From positions 2,170,001-2,234,000 of the forward strand of contig NZ_CP080203.1 in NCBI RefSeq assembly GCF_020424085.1: DNA of 64,000 nucleotides, read 5' to 3'. Within the stretch, counting starts at the first letter, position 1. Each line of letters starts with the position of its first letter. The position numbers and the translations under genes were made by a program. The notes under the pieces were generated by a model. The model saw nothing but the letters and a program-made list of their open reading frames with translations. It was not told the DNA's origin and ran no database searches. This DNA comes from Mycetocola spongiae. Its GTDB lineage: Bacteria; Actinomycetota; Actinomycetes; Actinomycetales; Microbacteriaceae. Below are positions 8,107 through 15,884 of this stretch, piece after piece.

Positions 8107-8112
8107 AGCGTA
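8107..8112 (-). promoter_or_regulatory. Leaderless -10 element of the DUF5997 gene
   Basis: TACGCT on the minus strand, 6 nt before the ATG at 8100; there is no Shine-Dalgarno sequence. Confidence 0.4.
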
Positions 8113-8206
8113 ACCGGCGTGGCGGAATCGACCCAATCATTCCCGGCGATCCCTGCCGTAGGCTTATACCCTCGCGGGTAATCTGACCCGCCGCTAGGAG
8201 GATACC

Positions 8207-9019
8207 GTGGCATCGGACAGCACCCAGAACGCATCGGAGCGGCCCGAGGAAGACACGCCCGCCGAGCTTCCCGCGCAGTTCCGCATCGCCTATATCCCCG
8301 GTGTTTCCCTCGGAAAATGGGGCACCGCGTGGAAGGAACGCAATCCGAAGATCCGCACAAGCTTCGAGATGACCAGCGCCGAGACACAGGTCTCGGTGCT
8401 GCGCGAGGACCTCGCGGATGTCAGCTTTGTGCGCATGCCGATCGACCGCGGTGATGACCTGCACGCGATCCCCCTCTATAGCGAGGTGCCGATGGCGGTG
8501 CTCCCCAAGGACCACGAGCTCGCCACAAAAGAGGAGCTGGCGCTGGGGGAACTCGCCCACCTGCACCTCATCCAGGACCCCGCCGAGGTGCCCGATTGGG
8601 AGCGCGTGGGCGAGGAGATGACCGCGGGTACCCGCCCGGATCTGCCCGCCCCCGAGCGCGTGGAGGACGCCGTGGAACTCGTGGCCGCGGGTATCGGCTT
8701 TGTGATCATCCCGCAGTCGCTCGCGCGCCTGCACGCCCGCAAGGACGTGGTGCATCGCCCGGTGATCGACGTGGATCGCACCCGCATCGCAATCGCCTGG
8801 CGCATCGAGGGTGATAGCGAGGAGCTGGCCGCGCGGGTGGAGGACTTTATCGGCGTGGTGCGCGGACGCACGGCCAATAGCTCGCGCGGGGCCGCCCCGG
8901 CCGAGCCCGAGAAGAAGCCCGCGAAGAAGCGCGTGCAGCAGCCCGCCCCGAAAAAAAAGACCGGCAGCTATCAGCGCATCACGCGCAAGCCCTCGGCCAA
9001 AAAGCGCGGGCGGCGCTAA
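8207..9019 (+). CDS. LysR substrate-binding-domain protein lacking a DNA-binding HTH
   Basis: 270 residues. From about residue 25 to 215 the fold is that of the LysR effector domain: FRIAYIPGVSLGKWGTAW opens it, followed by FVRMPIDRGDDLHAIPLYSEVPM and AVLPKDHEL, and ELVAAGIGFVIIPQSLARL near 165. The usual N-terminal winged HTH is absent. The C-terminus is instead a lysine/arginine-rich tail (about 230-270, PEKKPAKKRVQQPAPKKK and on), which could bind nucleic acid non-specifically. A good ribosome binding site (TAGGAGGAT) precedes GTG 8207. Divergent from DUF5997; the two may be functional partners. Confidence 0.82.
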   Translation: MASDSTQNASERPEEDTPAELPAQFRIAYIPGVSLGKWGTAWKERNPKIRTSFEMTSAETQVSVLREDLADVSFVRMPIDRGDDLHAIPLYSEVPMAVLPKDHELATKEELALGELAHLHLIQDPAEVPDWERVGEEMTAGTRPDLPAPERVEDAVELVAAGIGFVIIPQSLARLHARKDVVHRPVIDVDRTRIAIAWRIEGDSEELAARVEDFIGVVRGRTANSSRGAAPAEPEKKPAKKRVQQPAPKKKTGSYQRITRKPSAKKRGRR

Positions 9020-9306
9020 TGCCCTCGTATCGGGTGACCCTGAGCATCGGCGAGCTGAACCCCGGGATCGCCCCGGATGAGCTGCTGCCCGCGGTGGCCG
9101 CCGCCGCGGCCGAACGCGCCGTGGTGGAGGCCAGCGAGGTGCGCGTGGTGTCCTATACCGCGCAGCTGGTCATCCGCTTCACCGCGGAGGATGCCGATCG
9201 CGCAATCGAGGTGGCCACCCATACCGCGGCCCGCGCCCGCACGCTCGCCGAGGTCCCCCGCTCGATCATCACGCGCCGGGAAAAGGGCCGCTGGCTTCCG
9301 CTCTAG
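9019..9306 (+). CDS. Conserved hypothetical protein, 95 aa
   Basis: The ATG overlaps the upstream stop (TAATG), so it is co-translated with the LysR-domain protein. It is a small soluble protein beginning PSYRVTLSIGELNPGI, with an Ala-rich helix (residues 23-37), a beta strand VRVVSYTAQLVIRF (41-54), another helix and an end with IITRREKGRWLPL. The alternating strand and helix pattern suggests a small alpha/beta domain. No family recognised. Confidence 0.7.
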   Translation: MPSYRVTLSIGELNPGIAPDELLPAVAAAAAERAVVEASEVRVVSYTAQLVIRFTAEDADRAIEVATHTAARARTLAEVPRSIITRREKGRWLPL

Positions 9307-9341
9307 CACCGTCCCGCCGCGGGGCGCTCCCGGCGACCGAG

Positions 9342-9347
9342 TAGAAT
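9342..9347 (+). promoter_or_regulatory. Leaderless -10 element of cca
   Basis: TAGAAT, a near-consensus -10 hexamer, ends exactly 7 nt before the ATG at 9355, with no ribosome binding site in between. Confidence 0.55.
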
Positions 9348-9354
9348 TGCCCGC

Positions 9355-10785
9355 ATGGTGAGAATGGCTGAAGCCCTCGTGCGGCTCGAAGAACTCGCCG
9401 CCTCCCCGATCGTCTCGACCCTGTCGAGCGCGTTCCGGGATGCGGGGTATGAGCTGGCGCTTGTGGGCGGTCCCGTGCGGGATGCGATGCTGGGCCGCAC
9501 CGTAAACGACCTGGATTTCACCACCAATGCCCGGCCCGATGACATCCTGCGCATCGTCACCCCGATCTCCGATGCCCAGTGGGATATCGGCCGCGAGTTT
9601 GGCACGATCGGCGCGCGCGTGCGCGGCGAGATCGTGGAGATCACCACGTATCGCGCCGATACCTATGACGGCCTGACCCGCAAGCCCGTGGTGGCCTTCG
9701 GCGAGAGCCTCGCGGGCGACCTGAACCGCCGCGATTTTACGGTAAACGCGATGGCCCTGCGCCTGCCCGAGGTGGCCCTCGAGGACCCCACGGGCGGCGT
9801 GGAAGACCTGCTGACGCATACCCTGCGCACCCCGATCGATCCGGCCGTGAGCTTCGGCGATGACCCGCTGCGGATGATGCGCGCCGCGCGCTTCTCCAGC
9901 CAGCTGGGTTTTCTCGTGGACGAGGATACCCGCGCGGCGCTTGCCGACCGCGTGGAGACCATCGATCATATCTCCGCCGAGCGCGTGCAGGCCGAGCTGA
10001 GCAAACTGCTGGGCTCGGATGATCCGCGCCCCGGAATCGAGCTGCTGGTGGACTCGGGCCTCGCCGATCGGGTCCTGCCCGAGCTGCCCGCGCTGCGCCT
10101 CGAGGCCGATGAGCACCACCACCATAAGGACGTATACGAGCACTCGCTCACCGTGCTGGAGCAGGCTATCAGCTATGAGCGCGAGCGGCACCCGGGGGCC
10201 GAGCCCGATCTGGTGCTGCGCTGGGCCGCGCTGCTGCACGATATCGGCAAGCCCGCCACCCGAAAAATGGGCCCGGGCAATACCGTGACGTTCTACCACC
10301 ACGATCTGGTGGGTTCCAAGCTGGCCAAGAAGCGCCTGCGCGAGCTGCGCTATGACGGCGATACCATCAAGGCCGTCGCGCGCCTCGTGGAACTGCATAT
10401 GCGCTTTTTTGGGTATTCCGAGGCGGCCTGGGCCGATTCCGCGGTGCGCCGCTATGTGCGCGATGCGGGCGATCAGCTGGAGCGCCTGCACATGCTCACG
10501 CGCGCCGATGTCACCACCCGTAATAAGCGCAAGGCCGATCGTCTGGCGTTTGCCTATGACGATCTGGAGGAGCGCATTCGGGTGCTCGCGGAGCAGGAGG
10601 AGATGAACGCGGTGCGCCCGGATCTGGACGGCAACCAGATCCAGGAGATCCTCGGAATCGCCCCCGGCCGGGAGATCGGCGAGGCCTATCGCTGGCTGCT
10701 GGAGCTGCGCCTCGACGAGGGGCCATTGGGCGCCGAGGAGGCCGCCCGTCGCCTCCGCGAGTGGTGGGCCTCGCGCCCGGCCTAA
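9355..10785 (+). CDS. cca: CCA tRNA nucleotidyltransferase (with HD domain)
   Basis: 476-residue enzyme that adds or repairs the 3'-CCA end of tRNAs using CTP and ATP. The class II nucleotidyltransferase head is clear: LVGGPVRDAMLGR (residues 38-50) followed by the metal-binding NDLDFTT (53-59), then the neck with GDDPLRMMRAARF (about 171). The C-terminal half has an HD hydrolase domain (HHHKDVYEHSL about 255, then LRWAALLHDIGKP about 285). The actinobacterial PcnA/Cca layout and length match. The leaderless promoter supports ATG 9355 (an in-frame ATG lies at 9364). Confidence 0.93.
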   Translation: MVRMAEALVRLEELAASPIVSTLSSAFRDAGYELALVGGPVRDAMLGRTVNDLDFTTNARPDDILRIVTPISDAQWDIGREFGTIGARVRGEIVEITTYRADTYDGLTRKPVVAFGESLAGDLNRRDFTVNAMALRLPEVALEDPTGGVEDLLTHTLRTPIDPAVSFGDDPLRMMRAARFSSQLGFLVDEDTRAALADRVETIDHISAERVQAELSKLLGSDDPRPGIELLVDSGLADRVLPELPALRLEADEHHHHKDVYEHSLTVLEQAISYERERHPGAEPDLVLRWAALLHDIGKPATRKMGPGNTVTFYHHDLVGSKLAKKRLRELRYDGDTIKAVARLVELHMRFFGYSEAAWADSAVRRYVRDAGDQLERLHMLTRADVTTRNKRKADRLAFAYDDLEERIRVLAEQEEMNAVRPDLDGNQIQEILGIAPGREIGEAYRWLLELRLDEGPLGAEEAARRLREWWASRPA

Positions 10786-10796
10786 CCGGGAAACGC

Positions 10797-10821
10797 CCGG
10801 GAGTTTGCACAATTCTCCCGG
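10797..10821 (+). terminator. Hairpin after cca
   Basis: CCGGGAG (10797-10803) pairs with CTCCCGG (10815-10821) just after the cca stop. There is no T-tract directly after it, so it is a weak terminator candidate. Confidence 0.4.
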
Positions 10822-10952
10822 TCCCGCCGAAAATTCTTTTGGGGCGGTGTCTTCTCCCCGGGGCCGCGAGTTCCCGGGCCCAAACGGTGCACGGTAATGC
10901 GTCGGGGGGTGATCGTGGGGCGTCGCCCACCTTGAATCTCGCGGGTGTCAGT

Positions 10953-10963
10953 GAAATAGTTTC
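10953..10963. promoter_or_regulatory. Palindrome upstream of the binding-protein gene (possible LacI-type operator)
   Basis: GAAATAGTTTC is an 11-bp perfect palindrome 71 bp before the ATG at 11034, in a 248-bp gap otherwise without genes. Its GAAA/TTTC arms resemble sugar-regulator operators. No regulator gene is adjacent. Confidence 0.35.
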
Positions 10964-11033
10964 TCAGGAGCGTTCTGCCTTCCCCCGCTCCCGCAACAGA
11001 TTTTTGACCCACCCTAAAGGACTATTCCCCGCT

Positions 11034-12374
11034 ATGACCCGCAAGCTGCTCTCCCTCGCCGCGATCCTCGGCGCCTCCGCGCTGACGCTCGCCGGCTGCG
11101 CCGGAAGCCCCGAGTCCTCGGGAGCCTCCGATACCTCCGGCACCACCCTGACCCTCCGGATGTGGGACGAAACCGTCGCCAAATCCTATGAGAAGTCGAT
11201 CTCCGCGTTTGAGGCCGAGAACCCCGAGATTAACGTGGACATTAATATCGTCCCGTGGACCGACTACTGGACCAAGCTGCGCCAGGACGTGGCCACCAAA
11301 AAGGCCGATGACCTCTTCATGGTGAATGCCTCAAGCTATTCGGCCTATGTGGACAGCGGAAACCTGCTGGATATCGGCACCACCCTGGGTGTAAATGCCA
11401 AAAACGCGTGGGAGCCGAGCGTGGTGGATCAGTACACCCGCAACGATAAGCTCTGGGCCGTTCCGCAGCTCTATGACGCCGGAATCGCCGTGTACTATAA
11501 CGCCGATCTGCTGGCCGCCGCCGAGGTAAACCCCGAGGAACTGAACGACCTCACGTGGTCCCCCGATGTGGAAAAGGACACCTATCTGCCGCTGGCCAAG
11601 AAGCTCACGCGTGATGCCGCGGGTGTGCCCGTGGACGTCGAGGGTTTTGACGGCACCCCCGTGCAGTACGGAACCAGCCTGTCCAATGACGGCCAGGCCA
11701 TCATCCTTCCGTTCACCGGCTCCAATGGCGGCACGTTCCAGGACGGCGATGACTTTAACTTCGCCAATGCCCAGACCACCGAGTCGGTGAAATACCTCGT
11801 GGACGCGATTAATACCTCGAAGGTGGCTCCCCCGGCCGCCGAGACCAATGCGAGCGGCGATTATGCGCGCGATGCGTTCCTCGAGGGTCGCCTGGCCACG
11901 TTCCAGTCGGGGGTGTATAACCTCAAGAATGTTTCCGAGGGTGCCGCGTTTAAGTGGGGCGTGGCGATGCTCCCCGCCGGCCCCGAGGGCCGCGTTTCGG
12001 TCACCAACGGTGTGGCGCTGGCCGGAAATGCCAATGCCGATAAGGACTCCCAGCCCGCGATTAAGAAGCTGCTGGCCTGGTTTGGTTCCACCGAGGGTGC
12101 CACCTTCATCGGCGCCGAGGGCTCGCATATCCCCGCGGTGACCGAGGCCCAGAAGTCCTTCTTCGACTACTGGAAGAAGGAGAACGTGGACGTGGATCCC
12201 TTCTTCGACGTGATCAAGGACAATAAAACCATCCCGGCGTTCACGGGCCCGAAGTTTGAATCCGGCGCCGCGGCCTATAAGCCCATCTTTGATCAGATCT
12301 TCGCGGGTCAGATCGAGGTGCGTGACGGGCTGAAGAAGGCGCAGGACGCGGGCAACGCCGCCCTCGCCGGCTAA
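11034..12374 (+). CDS. Extracellular solute-binding lipoprotein (family 1, sugar-type), orphan
   Basis: 446-residue lipoprotein. The lipobox is LAGC, lipidated Cys at residue 23, after a standard signal peptide ([19 protein letters not shown]), followed by a Ser/Thr linker. The mature part is a family 1 periplasmic-binding fold: [56 protein letters not shown] and [17 protein letters not shown]. It should capture a sugar or oligosaccharide for an ABC importer. No permease or ATPase gene is next to it; a large terminator follows at once, so it is monocistronic and must pair with components encoded elsewhere. Ribosome binding site AAAGGA precedes ATG 11034. Confidence 0.88.
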   Translation: MTRKLLSLAAILGASALTLAGCAGSPESSGASDTSGTTLTLRMWDETVAKSYEKSISAFEAENPEINVDINIVPWTDYWTKLRQDVATKKADDLFMVNASSYSAYVDSGNLLDIGTTLGVNAKNAWEPSVVDQYTRNDKLWAVPQLYDAGIAVYYNADLLAAAEVNPEELNDLTWSPDVEKDTYLPLAKKLTRDAAGVPVDVEGFDGTPVQYGTSLSNDGQAIILPFTGSNGGTFQDGDDFNFANAQTTESVKYLVDAINTSKVAPPAAETNASGDYARDAFLEGRLATFQSGVYNLKNVSEGAAFKWGVAMLPAGPEGRVSVTNGVALAGNANADKDSQPAIKKLLAWFGSTEGATFIGAEGSHIPAVTEAQKSFFDYWKKENVDVDPFFDVIKDNKTIPAFTGPKFESGAAAYKPIFDQIFAGQIEVRDGLKKAQDAGNAALAG

Positions 12375-12387
12375 TATTCACGCGGAT

Positions 12388-12426
12388 GGCGCGGGGCCCG
12401 GGGGATTTTCCCCCGGGCCCCGCGCC
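12388..12426 (+). terminator. Strong intrinsic terminator after the binding-protein gene
   Basis: A 17-bp perfect stem, GGCGCGGGGCCCGGGGG (12388-12404) with CCCCCGGGCCCCGCGCC (12410-12426), and a 5-nt ATTTT loop. Confidence 0.8.
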
Positions 12427-12489
12427 GTTAACGCGTGTGCCCGCGGGTGCGGATTCCCGGGAATGTCGGCGCGCCCGGGCAAAATCTAC

Positions 12490-12607
12490 TACACTAAGAA
12501 AGTTGTCCATCTTGGGTTCCATTCTGGAAACCCGATTTAGGCACCGATGCTATTACCCTCCTGTCACAGAAAGTCTGTGGCCGTTCGAGTCCGAAGGAGG
12601 TGGGTTA
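12490..12607 (+). promoter_or_regulatory. Promoter and structured leader of the rpsF operon
   Basis: A -10-like TACACT (12490-12495) precedes a roughly 105-nt leader with several small hairpins (GGGTTCC...GGAAACCC about 12514-12533; CACAGA...TCTGTG about 12566-12580) and a strong ribosome binding site, AAGGAGG, at about 12595. In several bacteria an S6:S18 complex binds a CCG-bearing hairpin in this leader; a small GCA-CCGA-TGC hairpin is present at about 12541-12550, but the identity with that motif is unproven. Confidence 0.4.
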
Positions 12608-13000
12608 GTGACGCATCAGTATGAACTCATGGTTATTCTCGACCCGGAGATTGACGAGCGCACGGTTGCACCGAGCCTCGACAAGTTCCTGAATGTCATC
12701 CGCAACGATGGTGGAACCATCGAGAAGATTGACATCTGGGGCCGCCGTCGCCTGGCTTACGAGATCAACAAGAAGGCCGAGGGCATTTACGCCGTCGTAG
12801 ACTTCACCGCTACCGCCGAGGCCACCACCGAGCTGGATCGTCAGCTCAAGCTGTCCGAGGCCGTCATGCGCACCAAGGTACTCCGTGCCGAGGAAGCGAT
12901 TGCTCAGGTTGCCGCCGAAGCCGAGCGTGCAAGCGCCAAGGCTGCCCGCGCCGCCAAGGCCCCCGCGAAGGCCGCTCCGGCCGAGGCAAAGGCAGAGTAG
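12608..13000 (+). CDS. rpsF: 30S ribosomal protein S6
   Basis: 130 residues. The ferredoxin-like S6 core is plain: [16 protein letters not shown] (residues 4-19), [32 protein letters not shown] (about 35-66), and [14 protein letters not shown]. The C-terminus is an Ala/Lys-rich tail (about 100-130), common in actinobacterial S6. GTG start with a strong ribosome binding site 6 nt upstream. First gene of the classical rpsF-ssb-rpsR-rplI operon; codon use shifts here toward highly expressed genes (more AAG, TTC, GGT). Confidence 0.97.
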   Translation: MTHQYELMVILDPEIDERTVAPSLDKFLNVIRNDGGTIEKIDIWGRRRLAYEINKKAEGIYAVVDFTATAEATTELDRQLKLSEAVMRTKVLRAEEAIAQVAAEAERASAKAARAAKAPAKAAPAEAKAE

Positions 13001-13005
13001 ATTCG

Positions 13006-13527
13006 ATGGCTGGCGAAACGATCATCACGGTAGTGGGAAACCTCACCGCGGACCCGGAACTGCGTTATACGCAGGGCGGGCTGGCTGTTGCCAACTTCAC
13101 GATCGCATCGACGCCGCGCAATTTCGACCGTCAGACGAACGAGTGGAAGGACGGCGAAGCGCTGTTCATGCGCGCGTCCGTCTGGCGCGAGTTCGCCGAG
13201 CACGTCGCCGGTTCGCTGACCAAGGGAAGCCGCGTCGTTGCGACCGGTCGCCTGAAGCAGCGTTCCTATGAGACGAAGGAAGGCGAAAAGCGCACGTCGA
13301 TCGAGCTGGAGGTCGACGAGATCGGTCCGTCGCTGCGATACGCCACCGCTCAGGTAAGCCGTGCCCAGTCCTCGGGTGGTGGTGGGGGTCGCCCCCAGCA
13401 GCAGCAGAGTGCCGTGCAGGACGAGCCGTGGGCTAGCGCCGCGCCGTCGAATAATGCGCCTTCGAATAACTCGTCCGCGGACGCCTGGAACACTCCGGGC
13501 TCCTACGGGGACGACACTCCCTTCTAA
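13006..13527 (+). CDS. ssb: Single-stranded DNA-binding protein
   Basis: 173 residues. The OB fold occupies about residues 1-110 ([53 protein letters not shown]). A Gly/Gln/Ser/Asn-rich disordered linker follows, ending in the acidic tip DDTPF that recruits replication and repair proteins. It lies 5 nt after rpsF in the ribosomal operon, so it is co-transcribed with S6, S18 and L9. Confidence 0.97.
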   Translation: MAGETIITVVGNLTADPELRYTQGGLAVANFTIASTPRNFDRQTNEWKDGEALFMRASVWREFAEHVAGSLTKGSRVVATGRLKQRSYETKEGEKRTSIELEVDEIGPSLRYATAQVSRAQSSGGGGGRPQQQQSAVQDEPWASAAPSNNAPSNNSSADAWNTPGSYGDDTPF

Positions 13528-13577
13528 GAAAATTTCTTCCCGCCTCGCGGTGGGAAGTAGCACAAAAAGGAATTATT

Positions 13578-13838
13578 ATGGCTGGAAAGTCTGGCGGCCC
13601 TGGCCGCAAGCCTGCCCGCGGTAAGGGCGCAAAGGTCGTCGCTCCCGCGAAGGCTATCCGCGTCGGCGTCATTGACTATAAGGACGTCCCTACCCTGCGC
13701 AAGTTCATCTCCGAGCGTGGAAAGATCCGCGCCCGCCGCATCACCGGTGTTTCCGTCCAGGAGCAGCGTCTCATCGCCCGTGCCGTTAAGAACGCACGCG
13801 AGATGGCGCTTCTCCCCTACGCCGGTTCCGGCCGCTAA
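13578..13838 (+). CDS. rpsR: 30S ribosomal protein S18, cysteine-free type
   Basis: 86 residues. The S18 core [44 protein letters not shown] covers residues 30-74. There are no cysteines, so it is the zinc-independent form. The N-terminus is a basic Gly/Lys/Arg tail. Ribosome binding site AAGGAATT precedes ATG 13578. S18 pairs with S6 on the ribosomal platform. Confidence 0.97.
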   Translation: MAGKSGGPGRKPARGKGAKVVAPAKAIRVGVIDYKDVPTLRKFISERGKIRARRITGVSVQEQRLIARAVKNAREMALLPYAGSGR

Positions 13839-13848
13839 GGAGTAGCAA

Positions 13849-14301
13849 ATGTCTAAGGTTATTCTGACCCACGAGGTGACCGGTCTCGGTACCCCCGGCG
13901 ACGTCATCGAGGTAAAGAACGGCTACGCCCGTAACTACCTCGTACCCAAGGGCTTTGCTGTGGTCTGGTCTCGCGGTGGCGAGAAGCAGGTCGAGCAGAT
14001 CAAGGCCGCCCGTGCCGCTCGTGCACTGGCGACCGTTGAGGAAGCTCAGGCCCTGAAGGCCGACCTGGAGAAGTCCAAGGTTAAGCTCTCGGTTAAGGCC
14101 GGTCGCGAAGGACGCCTCTTCGGCTCCGTCAAGACCGCCGACATCGCCGCCGCAGTTTCGGCTGCCGGCGCCGGTGAGATCGATAAGCGCAAGGTTGAGA
14201 TCCCCAACGCGATTAAGTCCGTTGGTGACCACAAGGTTCTCGTGCGTCTGCACGACGAGATCAGCGCCACGATCACCCTTCAGGTGGTTGCAGCGAAGTA
14301 A
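13849..14301 (+). CDS. rplI: 50S ribosomal protein L9
   Basis: 150 residues. The N-terminal L9 signature is present ([34 protein letters not shown], residues 4-37), then a long connecting helix (about 45-78) and a C-terminal domain ending in [16 protein letters not shown]. Last gene of the rpsF operon, starting 10 nt after rpsR with AAGGAG as ribosome binding site. Confidence 0.97.
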   Translation: MSKVILTHEVTGLGTPGDVIEVKNGYARNYLVPKGFAVVWSRGGEKQVEQIKAARAARALATVEEAQALKADLEKSKVKLSVKAGREGRLFGSVKTADIAAAVSAAGAGEIDKRKVEIPNAIKSVGDHKVLVRLHDEISATITLQVVAAK

Positions 14302-14315
14302 TTCGCTGAGCGTAT

Positions 14316-14357
14316 AACGGCGCCGATTCCTCCCTCGGGAGGGGTCGGCGCCGTTTT
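14316..14357 (+). terminator. Intrinsic terminator of the rpsF-ssb-rpsR-rplI operon
   Basis: AACGGCGCCGA (14316-14326) pairs with TCGGCGCCGTT (14345-14355). The inner arms CCTCCC and GGGAGG extend the stem, and TTTT follows. Confidence 0.85.
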
Positions 14358-14396
14358 GCCGTGCTGTCGGGTATGCGATAGAAACGGGTAGCCAGG

Positions 14397-14415
14397 CAAG
14401 GTTAGGGTTACCTAA
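14397..14415. promoter_or_regulatory. DtxR/IdeR-type iron box upstream of the siderophore-interacting protein
   Basis: CAAGGTTAGGGTTACCTAA matches the 19-bp DtxR/IdeR consensus (TTAGGTTAGSCTAACCTAA) at about 14-15 positions, with both half-sites recognisable. It is about 60 bp before the start codon, so iron-bound DtxR/IdeR should repress the gene. Confidence 0.75.
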
Positions 14416-14475
14416 ACTAGAGGGAGCGCGGGTGGGTATCCACCGCAAGACCACGCGCGGAAAAGGTACGCTCCC

Positions 14476-15315
14476 ATGACCAAAACCAATCTGGCCGCCA
14501 CCCGCATTAAGCCCGAGGCCGCCGAACTGATGACCCTGCACGTGCTGCGGCGCACGCGGCTGTCCCCCCATTTCATGCGGGTCACGCTCGGCCGCGGCGA
14601 TATTGGCCGCTTCGAATATATGGGGTTTGATCAGTGGTTCCGGCTTTTTATCCCGGTGGCCGAGGATTCCGGCCTCGCGCGGCTGCCGAAGCGGCTTAAC
14701 ATGCTGGCCTATGCGCGCTATCTCACCCTCGCGAAGGCCACCCGGCCCGTGCTGCGCAATTATTCGGTGCGCGCGTATCGGGAGTCCGGTCCGGAGGGCC
14801 CCGAGCTCGACGTGGATTTTGTCCTGCACGGCGATGCCGCCGCGGGCACAGCGGGGCCCGCGGCCTCATGGGCCCTGGCCTGCGAGCCGGGGGACGTGGT
14901 GGCCCTCCTGGACGAGGGGATCGGGTTTAATCCACTCCCCGGGCGCACGGCGGTGCGGCTCGTGGGGGACGAGACGGCCCTGCCCGCGATCGCCGGAATC
15001 CTGGCGTCGCTGCCCGCACAAGCCACGGGCCACGCGCTGATCGAGGTGCCTGAGGAGGCCGATCAGCAGCGCCTCGCCCACCCCCGCGGGGTGCGTGTGC
15101 ACTGGCTCCCGCGCGCGGATCTGGGCGATCGCCCCGGCGCGCTGGCCCTCGCGGCCGCCCGCGACCTCCCGAGCGCCGTGGAGCCCTTCTATGGCTGGGT
15201 GGCGGGCGAACAGTCGCTCGCGGTGGAACTGCGCCGATCCTGGGTGGCCGCCGGGGTGGCGCGTTCGGATCTGATGTTCTGTGGTTATTGGCGCGCGCCT
15301 CGCGGGGAGCGGTAG
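14476..15315 (+). CDS. Siderophore-interacting FAD-binding protein (ferric-siderophore reductase type)
   Basis: 279 residues. The N-terminal ferredoxin-reductase-like FAD domain is seen in LSPHFMRVTLGRGD, then FDQWFRLFIP, and RNYSVRAYR followed by LDVDFVLHG, the SIP-family flavin-binding layout. The C-terminal SIP domain (about 150-279) contains VRLVGDETALPAIAGILASLP and ends with FCGYWR, the typical SIP terminus. It likely reduces ferric siderophores in the cytosol with NAD(P)H. The iron box upstream fits that role. No siderophore ABC genes lie beside it. Confidence 0.88.
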   Translation: MTKTNLAATRIKPEAAELMTLHVLRRTRLSPHFMRVTLGRGDIGRFEYMGFDQWFRLFIPVAEDSGLARLPKRLNMLAYARYLTLAKATRPVLRNYSVRAYRESGPEGPELDVDFVLHGDAAAGTAGPAASWALACEPGDVVALLDEGIGFNPLPGRTAVRLVGDETALPAIAGILASLPAQATGHALIEVPEEADQQRLAHPRGVRVHWLPRADLGDRPGALALAAARDLPSAVEPFYGWVAGEQSLAVELRRSWVAAGVARSDLMFCGYWRAPRGER

Positions 15316-15370
15316 GCGCCGGGTCCCGCGCGGCGGGCCCCGGGCGGCCCGCGTGGCCCTCGGCCGCCGC

Positions 15371-15406
15371 CGGACCCGCCGGACCCGCCGGACCCGCCGG
15401 ACCCGG
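15371..15406. repeat. Four tandem copies of a 9-bp GC-rich unit
   Basis: CGGACCCGC is repeated at 15371, 15380, 15389 and, with the last base changed, 15398. It lies just after the SIP gene in an extremely GC-rich patch and sets off the AT-richer segment that follows. Uniform 9-bp units without spacers exclude a CRISPR array. Confidence 0.8.
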
Positions 15407-15565
15407 GCCCCGTCCTCGCGCGTGACCCCGGGGCGCCCGCTATGTGGCGGCCGCCCGCGGAGCCATCGAGTGCGCAAGGTACACCCCCGCGGGGCCGCCG
15501 GTCAACCCCGGATCTGTACACAGGCACACCCTGAGTTGTCAACATTCAACTGCCGCTCTAAAGAG

Positions 15566-15711
15566 TTTTCCACACCACCGGTTGTGGACACTAAAACAGC
15601 TGGTCATCCGTTATATTGCGATCAAAAATTATTATTATTCCACAGTAGTTTCCACAGGTTGTGCACATGCAGCGCGGCGTTTCCCGCAGATTACTCACAG
15701 AGTTATCCACA
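15566..15711. promoter_or_regulatory. Cluster of DnaA-box-like sequences with an AT-rich stretch, upstream of dnaB
   Basis: Within 146 bp: TTTTCCACA (15566-15574), TGTGGACAC (15583-15591, reverse orientation), TATTCCACA (15636-15644), GTTTCCACA (15648-15656), TTGTGCACA (15659-15667), TTACTCACA (15691-15699) and TTATCCACA (15703-15711, perfect). An AT-rich block at about 15608-15640 separates the groups and could act as an unwinding element. The clustering is origin-like or points to DnaA control of dnaB; dnaA and dnaN are not in the window, so a standard oriC is not claimed. Confidence 0.6.
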
Positions 15712-15884
15712 GGCACATTTGTCAATCCGTAATGCGCTCCCGTAGCGTGGGGGAGGCGTCATATCGAGGGTCCCGTCGGGCCCCTCCCGGCGCAACGTGT
15801 CGGTGGTTCATGTTGAACTATCCACGGGCGAGTTTCCGCCGGCTCCCGCCGGGGTTATTCGCGGTGAAAGCGGAGGTAAATACG

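Larger units (their letters stand above)
15316..15884. other. 569-bp intergenic region upstream of dnaB
   Basis: No gene is supported. The first 180 bp are GC-rich and contain the 9-bp tandem repeat. From about 15520 to 15720 the sequence turns AT-rich and holds a cluster of DnaA-box-like 9-mers (listed separately). The last 150 bp is the dnaB leader, with GCGGAGG as ribosome binding site at 15870-15876. A reading frame continues open upstream of dnaB, but its translation lacks any DnaB character before the GTG at 15885. Confidence 0.7.

Noticed and set aside
9016-10812. Long minus-strand reading frame opposite cca
   Set aside because: It is the mirror of a well-supported gene in GC-rich DNA; its translation is rich in His, Gly, Arg and Gln and shows no family motif.
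15371-15406. CRISPR array
   Set aside because: The repeats are contiguous 9-mers without spacers; no cas genes are present in the window.
15520-15720. Calling this region oriC
   Set aside because: DnaA boxes and an AT-rich block exist, but dnaA, dnaN and recF are absent; without skew data the claim is too strong, so it is listed only as a DnaA-box cluster.
15444-15884. Extension of the dnaB frame upstream of GTG 15885
   Set aside because: The extra translation has no DnaB similarity and runs through the DnaA-box cluster; the GTG at 15885 has a proper ribosome binding site.
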